From Galeruca laticollis (lineage: Eukaryota; Arthropoda; Insecta; Coleoptera; Chrysomelidae): DNA of 64,000 bases. Of this stretch, positions 43,280 through 54,470 are shown piece after piece. The notes beneath the pieces were generated by a model that ran no database searches, was not told the origin of the DNA, and saw nothing but the letters and a program-made list of their open reading frames with translations. The stretch is taken from assembly GCA_963921935.1 (NCBI GenBank), contig OY998178.1:55029451-55093450 (forward strand), read 5' to 3'. How positions within the stretch are numbered: the stretch's first letter is position 1; every line of letters begins with the position of its first letter. Position numbers and translations under genes: made by a program.

Positions 43280-43506
43280 CTAGTGTGCTCTACGGGCAAA
43301 CACAGTCATAAAACCAACTTGTGTGGGGATGCTAAACCTTGGTCGTCCATTTGTAGGTTTTTCGTTCACGCATCCATTTCCTCGATATTTACGGAGAAGC
43401 CGCACAATAACCTTTTCCCGCCTGCAAGTTCTCTCTGAAGACTACACGCCTTAATCAAACCAATAGCCCCATTAGCTTCATCCGCAGTAAGTTTATGTCT
43501 AGGCAT
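43280..43506 (-). pseudogene. Tc1-like transposase N-terminal fragment
   Basis: Starts MPRHKLTADEANGAIGLIKA and, after a frameshift, continues VIVRLLRKYRGNGCVNEKPT and NGRPRFS. This is the paired-like helix-turn-helix and the GRPR AT-hook-type linker typical of Tc1 transposases. The catalytic domain is absent. It differs from the Tc1 relic at 30130 in that only the DNA-binding half remains. Confidence 0.55.
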
Positions 43507-44579
43507 GAATCAAAACAAACATCTAAATTTTAAATTACAGTTGACTGCATAAAGTGTAAACAATAACTGATGTAAAATTATTGAAAATACAAAAGAAAAC
43601 AACTGGTCTTAAACATAAAAACTTGTTAACTTGGAAATATTAAAAACTAGTCAGATAAGTAACTAAACGTTCAATAAATGTATTGTACTTACAAAACCTG
43701 GGTGAGTAAAACAGTTAAGAATTTTTAACAGCAATAAAATATTTATGAACTTCTATAACTTTTGTGGAGCAGATTAATTTTTATAAAACAATCTTTGTTT
43801 TACACGAGAAGCATTTGGTGTACTGATTTTCTATTCATACAGTGTTAATTTTCTATTGTTTACAAATGTAAACATAACAAAGTTCAATTGCAGATACTAG
43901 TAGATTAGGATAATTTAAACTCATCATAATACTTATTTTTAATAATAATTCTTAATTAGTATTGTACCTTTGGATTTTTCTATCGAACTCTCCAAATCTC
44001 AACGTAACTTACGTATTATCTGTTATAAAAATAAACATGTTCTTAGCTTTTCCACAGACATAATTTCCGCTTCAATGAGTCAATCTGTTTATGCAAATAA
44101 CTTCTCCTAAGTTCGTCGATGTTTTCAAAATTTTTTCAGGCATTGTTAGCTATCTCCCCGTCTATTTTCATTCTTTAATTCGGTCAACAAAATTTCATGC
44201 ATATTCTATTGGTCTCACTCATTACGCGACACCTCCACTGTTTTTTTTCCCTCTTGATTTAAAATGCAAATTCTGTTTTTCATCTTCTCGAAATTTGTTT
44301 CCAATATAATTATCTGTGGACAACTTGTAGATGGCGATGACAAATAAATGAAAATTTTGGTAGCAAAAACTTTCCAAAATGTCATTCCATCATTATCACC
44401 CTGTGCTTGTATTTTGATTTTCGTTGTGAGCATTGGAGTTTAAGTAATAATTATAAAATACATTCATAGTCTCAAGTTGATTATTACTTTGTTTTCAATC
44501 CTCAGTTGTCAATATTTTAACGTAGTAAACAGGAAACTAATTGACAATGTAATACATGAATATCAGAATATGTAGGAAA
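43507..44579. other. No gene seen
   Basis: AT-rich spacer. Confidence 0.45.
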
Positions 44580-44818
44580 CTCTTGATTCTCCTACCTATC
44601 ATCTGGGTACGTAAATTATTGTACCATTCCTTGTGAAAGAGTCTGAGTAACCCTACTGTAGACTATCCTTCAGGTAGTGGTATTCGGCCTCAGTTATATT
44701 ATTCTTATAGCTTACACTGGGATGGTGTGAACAATCGATATTAAATGAGACGCCACCAGTTTTTTAAGCGATAATAACATTATAATAACAAGGTTTAAAA
44801 CTGAAAAACGTTATATAA
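44580..44818 (+). repeat. Non-coding repeat X, first piece
   Basis: Matches 59230-59410: TCTTATAGCTTACACTGGGA, AGTTTTTTAAGCGATAATAA and an AAAACG...TTATAT junction. Its continuation is at 48340 after the LTR and LINE insertions. Confidence 0.75.
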
Positions 44819-45299
44819 TTCAAATGTTTTTCTTATTCATTTATTACGACGGGTGGGATAAATTTATACACACGGTATGTCTACTCACTTAATTTAGTCA
44901 TTCACTTACCTGTTCACTAATTTATATTAAATACAAAAAATATTCACTTATACTGATTTATATAAACACTTCACTACTGTTTAACTTCCTAGACTTAATT
45001 TATATAAATACTTTACTATTTACTTGTTCACTGTTTATCTCCCGAGAAGAAATTATTAACTGAAACACCCTTGGTACGTAGTCGCTTATATATTAGGTGG
45101 CTTATATTCCGGAAACTTCTCGATTGCGGCTCTCAAAAAGAATCGACCTGCCTGGAAATATTTAAATAGGAATTGTCACAAAAAAATAATGATAAACAAT
45201 TCGAAGAAATCCCGGCGACTTAGCCAAACTTTTAACTTTCATATGTAGCGTTAGACAGAGTCGGATTCAGGAACTACACAAGTGTGCGATTTCGTAACA
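44819..45299 (-). repeat. Solo LTR of the gypsy family
   Basis: On the minus strand starts TGTTACGAAATCGCACAC and ends near AAAAACATTTG. Shares GGGATTTCTTCGAA, GATAAACAGTGAACAAGTAA and GTGAGTAGAC with the LTRs at 48796 and 51305. No internal region is attached. The end close to 44819 has drifted, so the target duplication is unclear. Confidence 0.85.
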
Positions 45300-45408
45300 A
45301 TATGTTTCTTCTTCTCCTTAAAGTGCCTATCCGCTCCGGATGTTGGCTATTATGTTGGCTATTCGAACTTTGTTAACAGCAGCTCGGAATAGTTGAGTGG
45401 TTGACTCT

Positions 45409-46690
45409 TCAACCACGATATTCTCCTTCTTTCCACTCCTCTAGCTCTCCATACCTTGCCTCGAAGAATCTTCTGTAAAAGGGTATATCGGCCCGCATTA
45501 TATGTCCAAGATATTGTAGCTTGCGGGACTTGACTGTGTTTAGGACTTCTTTTTCCTTTCTTCCATGTTGGTTATTTTGTCCATCCAAGGTATTCGTTGA
45601 ATTCTTTGGTACAGCCACATTTCAAATGCCTCAAGTTTTTGGAGGAGGCCTTCGTAAGCGTCCATGATTCGACCTCATAGAAAAGGATCGAAAACACTTA
45701 ACATCGCAGTAGGCGAATTTTCGTTGACAGCTGTAAGTCGTGACTGGTAAAGACTTTCTTCATCCTGATGAATGCTGTTGTGGTTTTTAAAAACGCGTTC
45801 TGATCTCCACAGAATGGTCCCAGTCATCATTTATGTTCGTGCCTAAGTATGCGTATTTGTTGACTCTTTCTAAAGAAGTTTCGTCCACCAACAAAATACC
45901 GCGGGTATTCTGGTTCTTACTGATTATCATGAACTTTGTCTTGTTGGTGTTTATTTTTAAACCACATTGTCGGCTGTATGCTCTAACACTGTCCATTAGA
46001 AGTTGTAAGGATGCTAGGTTATCCGCAAAAATAACGGTATCCTCTGCATACCTTATATTATTCAGTCATTCTCCGTTTAGCAGGATTTCAGCTTCAATTT
46101 CTTGCAGGGCTTTCCTGAAAATGCATTCCGAGTTCAGGTTGAAAATTACCGGAGATAGGATGCATCCCTGTCTTACTCCACGTAATATTTGTATCTCTTC
46201 TATTGTCTCTTTGTCTACCCTGACACTAGCCCTCTGATTCCAATAGAGATTTCTGATAATTTTGAGGTCCTTCCCGTCCAGGCCAGCTTTTTGAAGAACT
46301 TCCATCATTTTCGTGTACCGTACTTGATCAAACACCTTCCTATAGTCTATAAACATGCGTAGACATCGCAATTGACATCCTTGCATCGCTGAAACAGCAC
46401 CTGGGCCAAAAATAGAGCTTCCCTAGTCCTCACAGTTCCTCTAAAGCCGAATTGAGTCTCAGATATCTGTTCCTCACACATTTTATATATCCAATTGTGA
46501 ATTATCTTTAGCAGATGACTCATCAAGCTTATTGTTCGAAACTCGCTACATTTCCTAGCATTAGGCTTCTTGGGGATATGACGCCCGTATCCTAGATCAC
46601 ATTGAAGACTTTTGTAAGCCACTTTAGATTCTTCCCTTCGATCAGCTTTAATATTCCAGCAGGAATCCCGTCGGGGCCCAAGGCCTTTTG
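45409..46690 (-). pseudogene. RTE reverse transcriptase and C-terminus
   Basis: FRTISLMSHLLKIIHNWIYK, ISETQFGFRGTVRTREALFL, CLRMFIDYRKVFDQV (motif A, YRKVFD where YRKAFD is usual), ILRGVRQGCILSPVIFNL and, near 46040, IRYAEDTVIFADN: the active-site YADD is replaced by YAED. Then CGLKINTNKTKFMI and, at 45618-45480, SRKLQYLGHIMRADI. At least four frame breaks. The D-to-E change in the active site would impair catalysis on its own. Confidence 0.85.
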
Positions 46691-47115
46691 ATCTTTTGCA
46701 CTTATACTTCTAATATTGGGGGACCATCTGTTTCTTCGATATTGGGTGGCACCGTTCTCACGTCATCGAACAGTCGTTTAATGTTTTCTTCCCAGGTTTG
46801 CTTAATTTCCGACTTCTCTACTATAACTCGGCCTTGTTCTTCTCTTCACTGTTCCCGCCATTTCCTTTACCTTCTTGTGCATATTAAAGTTATCAAATTT
46901 AGCTTTAGCTTCGATTTCCATACATTTTTCCAATTTCTTTCTTTCGCTGTTCTTATTTTAACCCTTATTTCTTTTGGTATGTTCATGTATTCTCTTTTAT
47001 TATTGTTATACAATCTCCTCTTTTCCATTAGTTCTAAGATCTCATCCGTCATCCAAGATTCCTTCATCTGTTTGTTAGGCTTTAAGTACTTTGCTTTGAC
47101 TTTATGTACACTTTC

Positions 47116-47987
47116 TTAAAGCATCTTAAGATCTTTTTCTACATCTCCATCATTTTCCTGTTCTTCCGTCTCTATCAAGAATTCGCTTTTTACCAAATTG
47201 CTTGTGGCTGAGTCTTTCAGTTTTCTGTAGTCGTATCTCCCTACACGTTTTTTCTCTACCTTCTTCAACCTCATTTCCATCCTTCCTATCAGCGGGTTAA
47301 GATCCGACTGTACATCTGCTTCTGGATAGGTTTTTATGTTTTTGATGCTGTTTCTAAATCTCTTATTATTGAGTACAAAGTCTATCTGATTCCTAGTTTT
47401 CCCATCATTCGATTTCCACGTGTACAATCTTCTAGGATGGTGTTGGAAGAATGTATTGGTAACAATCAGATCATGTTCCGCTACGAATGCACTTCTCTCG
47501 CCTAGTCCAAGGTCTCCAATGTGTTCCCCAGTTCTACCTTTCCCAAACTCGGCATTGAAATCACCCAAAATGATGTTTATATCATGCTGTGGCAAGGTTT
47601 TGATTATATCTGATATTTGCTTGTAGAACTGGTCTACGTCCTCGTTGCTGTAGTCTGTAGTAGGAGCATAAATTTGGATGAGATTAACATTCACGGGCCT
47701 TGCATCAATTTGTAGAAGAGCTATGCTCTCTGAAATTGGCACAAAGTTTGTAACACACATTGCAATTTGATTGTGCAATATAAATCCAACTCCATTATGG
47801 AAAATGTTGTTTGCTGTTCCAGAGTAATATACAGAATATCCCCCCCGTTGCCATTAGCTCCCGCACCCGGCCATCTCATCTCACTAATGCCTAAAATCTG
47901 CACTTTAAGTCGTTTCATCTCTTGAATTGTGTTTTGTAGCTTTCCAGGCTGTGCTAGTGTTCGCACATTCCATGTACCAAATATCAC
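47116..47987 (-). pseudogene. RTE endonuclease domain
   Basis: FGTWNVRTLAQPGKLQNTIQ, then LGISEMRWPGAGANGNGGDI (catalytic Glu), then after a frameshift at about 47830 VNLIQIYAPTTDYSNEDVDQ, INIILGDFNAEFGKG (GDFN), DLIVTNTFFQHHPRRLYTW and NQIDFVLNNKRFRNSI (final QIDF). The usual SDH triad near VQSDLNPL has lost its His (SDL). AP-endonuclease-type nicking enzyme. Confidence 0.85.
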
Positions 47988-48339
47988 GGTCTACAACTTT
48001 ACCTTTCTGTACCATCCTTTCTTACTATTAATACAAACATTCCCTCCTGGAGATCCGAGTGAGGGACTATATCCGAACATTTTAAATTTGATCTTCATCA
48101 TAGCCATCGTGATAATACTAGGGAAAGCCAATTTCTCAACTCCAGGACAAAGGAGGGCCCTGCCACTTACTAGCTCCTCCTCCCGAAGCTGTTGGCCAGT
48201 AAGTGTGAGATTGCTTTTCCCGGCAATCGTTCGGTCATCAGAGCCTTGTTGGTTATCTAGCAGGGTGGACCACGTGCAGGTGAGTTTGACATTTGGGCTG
48301 GTATTATTATCTCTACCTTCACCCCTTCCACCCCAACAT

Positions 48340-48795
48340 TATATTTACTGTAACTTAATAAAACAGAATATTGATGGCGACGGTCCAAATTAAAATAATT
48401 TGCTGAAAATCAAAAGATAAGGTATCTAGAAAAATGGTTGTGTGACCAATGAAAAAAAGAAAAAATAATTATGCCGGAATAGAATACTATCAGTATGTAT
48501 ATCAGTACACTAAAATAATCAATAGATGGTGCAAACAAAAAGAACGTGTTATACTCGCATCAATATACAGGGACGAGAAAAATAAAGCATATACCGAGAA
48601 TGAAAACGTTACCAAGCAAAAGGATAAGTTGTCAGTACACACACACAACAAATAAAGAGCTTGCTACAAAATAATCTGAATCCAAAATTTACCGGAATCA
48701 AGGAACTCCAGATAATATTTGAGCAATTCAGGTACGACAAATTAAAGGGTACACTGAGTACACACACAACAAATAAAGGTACTGCTACAAAATAA
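48340..48795 (+). repeat. Repeat X, second piece, with 118-bp tandem unit
   Basis: Continues repeat X (ATATTTACTGTAACTTAATA matches 59428). Its end has a unit of about 118 bp: the AACAAATAAAG...GCTACAAAATAA block occurs at 48634-48677 and 48752-48795, each time followed by TC(T/A)GA(A/G)TCCAAAATT. The third copy of that follow-on lies at 51718, behind the gypsy element. Confidence 0.75.
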
Positions 48796-49217
48796 TGTTA
48801 CGAAATCGCACACTGGTGTAGTCCCTGAATCCGACTTTGCCTAAGCTGTGTATGAAAGTTAAAATTTTTGGCGAATGTGCAGGGATTTCTTCGAACTGTT
48901 ATTTTTGTGTGACAAGTCTTATGTAGAGACTCCTGGGAAGGTCGATGGTTTGTGTGAACCGCAATCGAGAAGCTTCCAGAATAAAAGGCACTTGATATAT
49001 AACAGAGACTACCTACCAAAGAAGTTTAGTTTATAATTTGATCTCGTGAGATAAACAGTGAACAAGTAAATAGTAAAATTGGTCTAAGTAAATAAACGGT
49101 AGTAAACTGTTTATATAAATTAGTGAATAAGTAAATTAAGTGAGTAGACCTACCGTGTGTAAGAATCTATCCCATCCGTCGCAATAAAATTTTTAAATAA
49201 ATGAGAAAAACATTACA
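48796..49217 (+). repeat. gypsy 5' LTR
   Basis: 422 bp, TGTTACGAAATCG...ACATTACA, with AATAAA signals towards the end. Confidence 0.85.
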
Positions 49218-49261
49218 TTGGTGTCAGTTGTGGGGTAATATAAATAAATAGTCACGTAAAC

Positions 49262-50740
49262 ATGGCCAAGAGACTAAGTGAGCTGAAAGTGACGGCTTGG
49301 ATACAGAAACATTTTTATTCAAAGCCGAGGCTTCCACCTGAATCTCGTCAGTTTCGAATATGAGGAACGATATTTCTAATATGAAGAACGATATCTCTGC
49401 TAGTATGGACGAGAAGATTTGAACTATGAAGAACGATATTTCTGCTACGAAGAACGATATTTCTGCTATAAAGAACGACATTTCTGTCAGTTAGTACAAA
49501 ATTATTAAAATTTATTATTCGGTGAGACAATTTTTCATGAAAATAAATTTTAGAGATATTTAAAAAATAATTATTTATTAATTAGGACACAATTAGAAAA
49601 TGAACAATTATTAAAAGGAAATGGTTGATTTAATTATTAATTTTGTTTCCAAATCTTGAAATCGATATTTTTTATAATTGTCAAATTGACAAGATTACTT
49701 CTTCACAGAAAATATTTTTAAATTACCTTGGAAACGCTAAGACACAAATGATAATTACCCATGGGGTTCTTATCGGTGTAATTGATTTGTTTTAATAGGA
49801 TTAAATGTCAAAACCAATTATCACAAAAAAATGACATCGCTGCTGACGTTGAAAATAAAATTTCGTCTCTAAAATTGGATATTTAGGACAAAATGACAAC
49901 TATGCACGAGAAAATCAAGGAGTTAGAGAAAAAGATGTCAGATTCAAGATCACAAGTCACGCCAGCAGAAGAAAAGAAGACCGAACAAGTGAAACCTTGC
50001 AAGCCAGAAATAATTACCAAGGTGGAAGGCATTAGCAGTTTCACCCGAGTCACGGTCCCAACGTTCGACGGAGAACTTCGTGAACTAATTATGTAAAACA
50101 GTTTGAAGTAGCCGCTAGAGTGAATAATTGGTCCGACAGGGAGAAGGCAGTAAACTTAACCATCGCGCTTCGGGGAGATGTCTTAGATGTACTTCAGATG
50201 ATACCTTTGGAAGAAACTGATGACTTCGAGTAGCTGAGGAAGAGATTTTACATAATATATGGTCACGAACATCTAGAACATTTGTACCGATTCCAGCTGA
50301 AGAACCGAAGACGCAAACGTGATGAAACCCTTCAAGAGTATGAACTGGATATCGCCCGACTAGTTCGATTTGCTTATCTATCAGCAACAGAGAACATGAT
50401 GGAATGTTTGAGCATCCAGGCCTTTATTGTCGGCTTATGTGACCACGATATGGAGAGGATGCTTCGATTAACCCATCCCAGAACCATGGTAGATGTATTG
50501 ACCACTACTCTTGAATACGAAGCAGCCACGATTACTTCGAGATACAACGAAGGTAGGACCGTGCAGGAAGAAGGTGACGATGACAGACGACCAGATAGTC
50601 AACTTGTTAAAAGGTATGGTAGACAAGAAGCCGAAGAAGATCAGGTGCTGTAATTGTTGCAAGCTAGAGCATGTACGCAGCCCGTCTAAGCGCTCCAGGA
50701 CTCCTGTAACCCACGAACTCAAGTCACAGGGGAAATTAGA
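49262..50740 (+). pseudogene. gypsy gag
   Basis: N-terminus MAKRLSELKVTAWIQKH (SAP-like helix pair), then in the next frame KAEAST and a heptad-like repeat region MRNDISNMKNDISASMDEKI...KNDISATKNDISAIKNDIS (49369-49490, DNA unit about 21 bp), likely coiled coil. About 330 bp of AT-rich non-matching sequence interrupts it (49496-49828). It resumes DIAADVENKISSLKLDI, KVEGISSFTRVTVPTFDGEL, and at 50282 MYRFQLKNRRRKRDETLQEY and QAFIVGLCDHDMERML. A zinc knuckle remnant, IRCCNCCKLEHV, lies near 50640-50680. Confidence 0.8.
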
Positions 50741-50762
50741 CAGGGGCGAACACTGAGCTGAT

Positions 50763-51300
50763 GTGAATCGCCGAAACGGCTACTCTATGCCTAGACGGTC
50801 ATGCCCTGTAGACTATTCTCACTGCAACAACTCGAAATCTAAGGAAGTGGCAGATTCAAGAATTACGGTAGTCAACAAAGAATGGTCACCCACTAGGATC
50901 AGAGAGGATCAGAAGAATGATCCTCACCTGAAGATGATTCGTCTATGGAAGGAAGAGAATCGACGACCTACCTTGCAAGATGTGTCAAGATTTTCACCGA
51001 CAATCAAGGCATATTGGGCTCAGGGGTACTCCCTTGTCCTGGAAGAAGGACCGTTGAAAAGAATTTTTGATAACGATGAAGGTTGCGAGAAGAGAAGACA
51101 GATAGTTACCCCGAGAACGAGACTAGCAGAGGTACTGAGAAAGTTACACGACAGTTCATCGGGAAGTCATCTGGAAGTGAAGAAACCCCTTAAGCGAATC
51201 CGAGGGGGTTTTATTGGATGAACAGCTTGTGCTACGAGTAATGGACCACATGGCAAAAGAAAGGCACCCATGAAAGAATATAATGTTGGAATCCCTTTCG
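50763..51300 (+). pseudogene. gypsy integrase N-terminal fragment
   Basis: WSPTRIREDQKNDPHLKMIR, AYWAQGYSLVLEEGPLKRIF and QIVTPRTRLAEVLRKLHDSS with GSHLEVKKPLKRIRG correspond to the linker and HHCC zinc domain of Ty3/gypsy integrases. It reads on in another frame to MKEYNVGIPFERIALDS at 51270-51315, the edge of the catalytic core, where the LTR begins. No RVE core remains. Confidence 0.8.
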
Positions 51301-51304
51301 AAAG

Positions 51305-51713
51305 GATTGCTTTAGACTCTGCCTAAGCTACGTATGAAAGTTTGCGAATGTGCAGGGATTTCTTCGGACTGTTTACTATTATTTTTTGTGACTAGTCTTA
51401 TCGAGAAGCTTTCAGGATAAGAGGCACTTACATACAACACTTACATATAACAGAAACTACCTACCAACGAAATTTAGATTATAATTTGATCTTGTAAGAT
51501 AAACAGTGAACAAGTGAATAGTGAATTAAGTCTAAGTATATAAACAGTATTGAAGTGTTTATATAAATAAGTGTAAGTGAATACGAGTATACTGTGTAGT
51601 AAATATAAATTAGTGAATAGTTAAGTGAATAAATAAAGTGAGTAGACCTACCGTGTGTATGAATTTATCCCACCCGTCGCAATAAAAACTTTTAAATAAA
51701 TAAAAACATTACA
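51305..51713 (+). repeat. gypsy 3' LTR, 5' end deleted
   Basis: Begins at CTCTGCCTAAGC (matching position 42 of the 5' LTR) and ends ACATTACA. Internally diverged from the 5' LTR, so the insertion is not recent. Confidence 0.8.
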
Positions 51714-52040
51714 ATAATCAGAGTCCAAAATTACCCTAAAGCAAGGAATACTAGATAATATATGAGCATTTCTTAAGGTGCCAAAAGAAGGAAACTCCTG
51801 AAATTTTGAAACAAACACGGAAATTTGCTCTCTACCGATCAAAATTTTTGGCGTTTCAAATACCCAAAAACAAAGCGATACGATAAAATATAAATATGAT
51901 ACTCAATTGTATTATGTATAACATAAGAGAAAGATACAAAATAATGTATTCAAGATACAACATCAAGAGATAACGTGAAGGAATGAAAAAATAAACATAT
52001 TTGTGCTTTTGCACAACGGTAAATATAACCACAGAAGATA
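51714..52040 (+). repeat. Repeat X, third piece, and spacer
   Basis: TCAGAGTCCAAAATTACCCT onward repeats the 118-bp unit. Beyond about 51790 no match was recognised. Confidence 0.55.
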
Positions 52041-52385
52041 ATGTATTGAGGTAATATGACATATCGGGAGTCCGGTTCCAGCAAATAATATAACAAGTTG
52101 TTTTAACCTCGCTATTATAATTTGTTAATTTTCTAGTAAAAACACAGTGTAGTTTAATTTCGCTTTATTGCCATAGTGTTTTTAATTAGTTACTTCCTAT
52201 TGTTCACCTGTAAGTACCCAAAATTTAAGACTTTTCTCGAAGAAAACAAGAAATTTACCATTAGTATAAACTTCAAATACGAAATAAATATCAAGTCAAG
52301 GTTTTTTTCCGTACCTAGGTACTGGGATGAACAGGGTCAAACCTGCCCAATACGACCTAGTATAATTAATTAAACATATTCTGAC

Positions 52386-53730
52386 ATGCCACTGTTAATT
52401 CCCACGCAGACCACTTCTGACTACAGGAGCTCTGAAACTGATCAACTACCAATACATTCCAACACCAACAACACAATGATCAATAACACACCATTATATT
52501 CCTCTTCTCAAATCCTATCCAACCAAACAAAATCCTATTCTAACGTTGCGAAACAAACAAGATATCCTAATAAAGAACAAGCTATTATTTTTAATGGATT
52601 AGAAGGAATTCCTATTCAAGACTATTTAATTCCTTTGGGAACTGTTATACAACCAAAACATATCACGCATATCTCTAAAATAACTAATAACAGAATTTGC
52701 GTATATTTAGCCGACATAAATATAGTCAATAATTTCCTCGATTATATTGGAGAAATAGCGGTAAATGGTGAAATACTTAAGGCCAGAAAACTTGTTACAC
52801 CAGCAGAAAGACTTGTATTGTCGAATATATGCCCTAACATACCGAATGAACTTTTAATAAATGAATTACAAAATATAGGTCTAAATCCAATTTCACCTAT
52901 GTCTGTACTAAGAATCAGTACAGCTCTTTCGGAATTTAGTCATATTCTTAGATTTAGAAAACAAATTTTCGTTACGCCTCACAATATCCAAATTCCTGAT
53001 TCTATATTGATCAATCATGATAATACATGATACAGAGTATTTGTAGCACAAGACGGAATGACTTGTTTCAAATGTGGCCAGACAGGAAATCTTGCAGCAC
53101 ACTGCTCAGTTTCTTTCTCAGCTAATTTAATTCATACAACAGACTGACACAACTCCCGCACCTAGTACATTATCAACCAGTAACGCCACAACCTGCACAC
53201 CTACTCCTATTATCCATTTAATAAAACCATCCACTATTGGAGCGATCAACAATCCCAACACACCAATTCCATCAGCAACCAATACTCCAAAAAGACCCGC
53301 ATCTGAGAGCCCCACTATAGAAGAAACAAGCTCAGAATCAATTTTCCAAAAACTTAATCCTATTAAAAAAACAATAAAAAAAGTTAAGACAACCTCAGCA
53401 GTGGTACCAGCAATTCCTGCAAACATTTTACTTCAACCAGCCAAAGCATATATAACAGACAATTCTGAAGGACTGCCATTAAACTACGACCAACGTGTAG
53501 ACCTATTTGAGAATACTCTTGGCTCTCGTAATGCCCTGGAAGTAGTTAAGGACTACACAACTGACTATGGATCTCTAGTGATCATGTTAAACAAAATTTA
53601 CCCTCTGCTTACAGAAAGACGAATTAAAAGCCGTATCACTAAACTTAAACCAAAAATATACAGACACCTAGGAGACGACATCAATTATAAATCGATGGCT
53701 ACAGAAAGTGACTCGTCCTCTCATGAATAG
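52386..53730 (+). pseudogene. LINE ORF1 (gag-like)
   Basis: N-terminal Ser/Thr/Asn-rich part, then an RRM-like region (QAIIFNGLEGIPIQDYLIPL, NRICVYLADINIVNNFLDY). A TGA interrupts at 53028-53030, after which MTCFKCGQTGNLAAHC is a CCHC zinc knuckle. A frameshift near 53145 leads to a Thr/Pro-rich spacer and a C-terminal domain, 53401-53730 (LPLNYDQRVDLFENTLG, ITKLKPKIYRHLGDD). RNA-binding chaperone of the retrotransposition complex. Confidence 0.8.
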
Positions 53731-53773
53731 AACTCCACTTTCATTTATTTATTATTATTTACTTTCAATCCCA

Positions 53774-54470
53774 TGCTATTTAAATCAATTATTCAGTGGA
53801 ACGTGTATGGATACTACGAGCGTCTACCTAGGCTACAAAAAATCTTATCAGAACACCTTCCTGACATTTTATACCTTCAAGAGACACTTTTTAAACTAGA
53901 TCATTATCATTCACTACAAAGTTATCAGTGCTTCTTTAGGAACAGATCGTAACGTCAACATGCCAGAGGCGGAGTTGCGATTTATGTATCGAGCACATTA
54001 GAAGCAGAAATCATTCCGATTAATTCCAACCTGGAAGTCGTTGCCGCAAAAATTGAGAGGTCGGACCCAATACACATATGTAATATGTAGGTACCTACCG
54101 GCAGGTCCATTGGACATGCAAGATATTTGTGATGTTATTAATCAAATACCAACAACCAGATTAATTTTAGGTGATTTTAACAGTCACCATATATTTTGGG
54201 GCTCCGAAACTAATGATAATTGAGGTCGAACAATTGCGAATGTTATTGACCATTTTAATTTTAATATATTAAATGATAGTACTAAAACTCGCTCCAATTC
54301 TGCAGCAGGAGAATCATCCGCAATACTATCCTTTTGTGATCCTACGGTCTCGTTATCGGTATCCTGGGAAGTAGATCCTTACTTATATGATAGTGATCAT
54401 TACCCGATCATTATATGAAATACCAACTTCGAAACTAAAACTACTTCACCATCTTATATTTGGAGATTAA
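53774..54470 (+). pseudogene. LINE ORF2 endonuclease domain
   Basis: IIQWNVYGYYERLPRLQKIL, PDILYLQETLFKLDHYHSLQ (catalytic Glu), ARGGVAIYVSSTLEAEII, SNLEVVAAKIERSDPIHICN, LILGDFNSHHIFWGSETND (GDFN), SSAILSFCDPTVSLSVSWEV and DSDHYPIII (SDH). All key endonuclease residues remain despite several stops. Confidence 0.85.

Larger units (their letters stand above)
45303..48335 (-). mobile_element. RTE/BovB-type LINE, decayed
   Basis: Almost the whole ORF in pieces, EN (47987-47116) to RT and C-terminus (46690-45409). The 3' end carries a TTCTTCTTCTCC run (GAAGAA on the coding strand), a usual RTE-type simple-repeat tail. It abuts the solo LTR at 45300. Confidence 0.82.
48796..51713 (+). mobile_element. 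Ty3/gypsy element, internally deleted
   Basis: 5' LTR 48796-49217, primer binding site TTGGTGTCAGTTGTGGGG at 49218, gag, a fragment of integrase, and a 5'-truncated 3' LTR (about 51305-51713). The flanking ATAA is duplicated (48792-48795, 51714-51717). Protease, RT and RNase H are missing, so only trans-mobilisation would be possible. Confidence 0.85.

Noticed and set aside
53127..53426. 99-residue hydrophobic minus-strand frame resembling a membrane protein
   Set aside because: Antisense shadow of the Thr/Pro-rich spacer of LINE ORF1.
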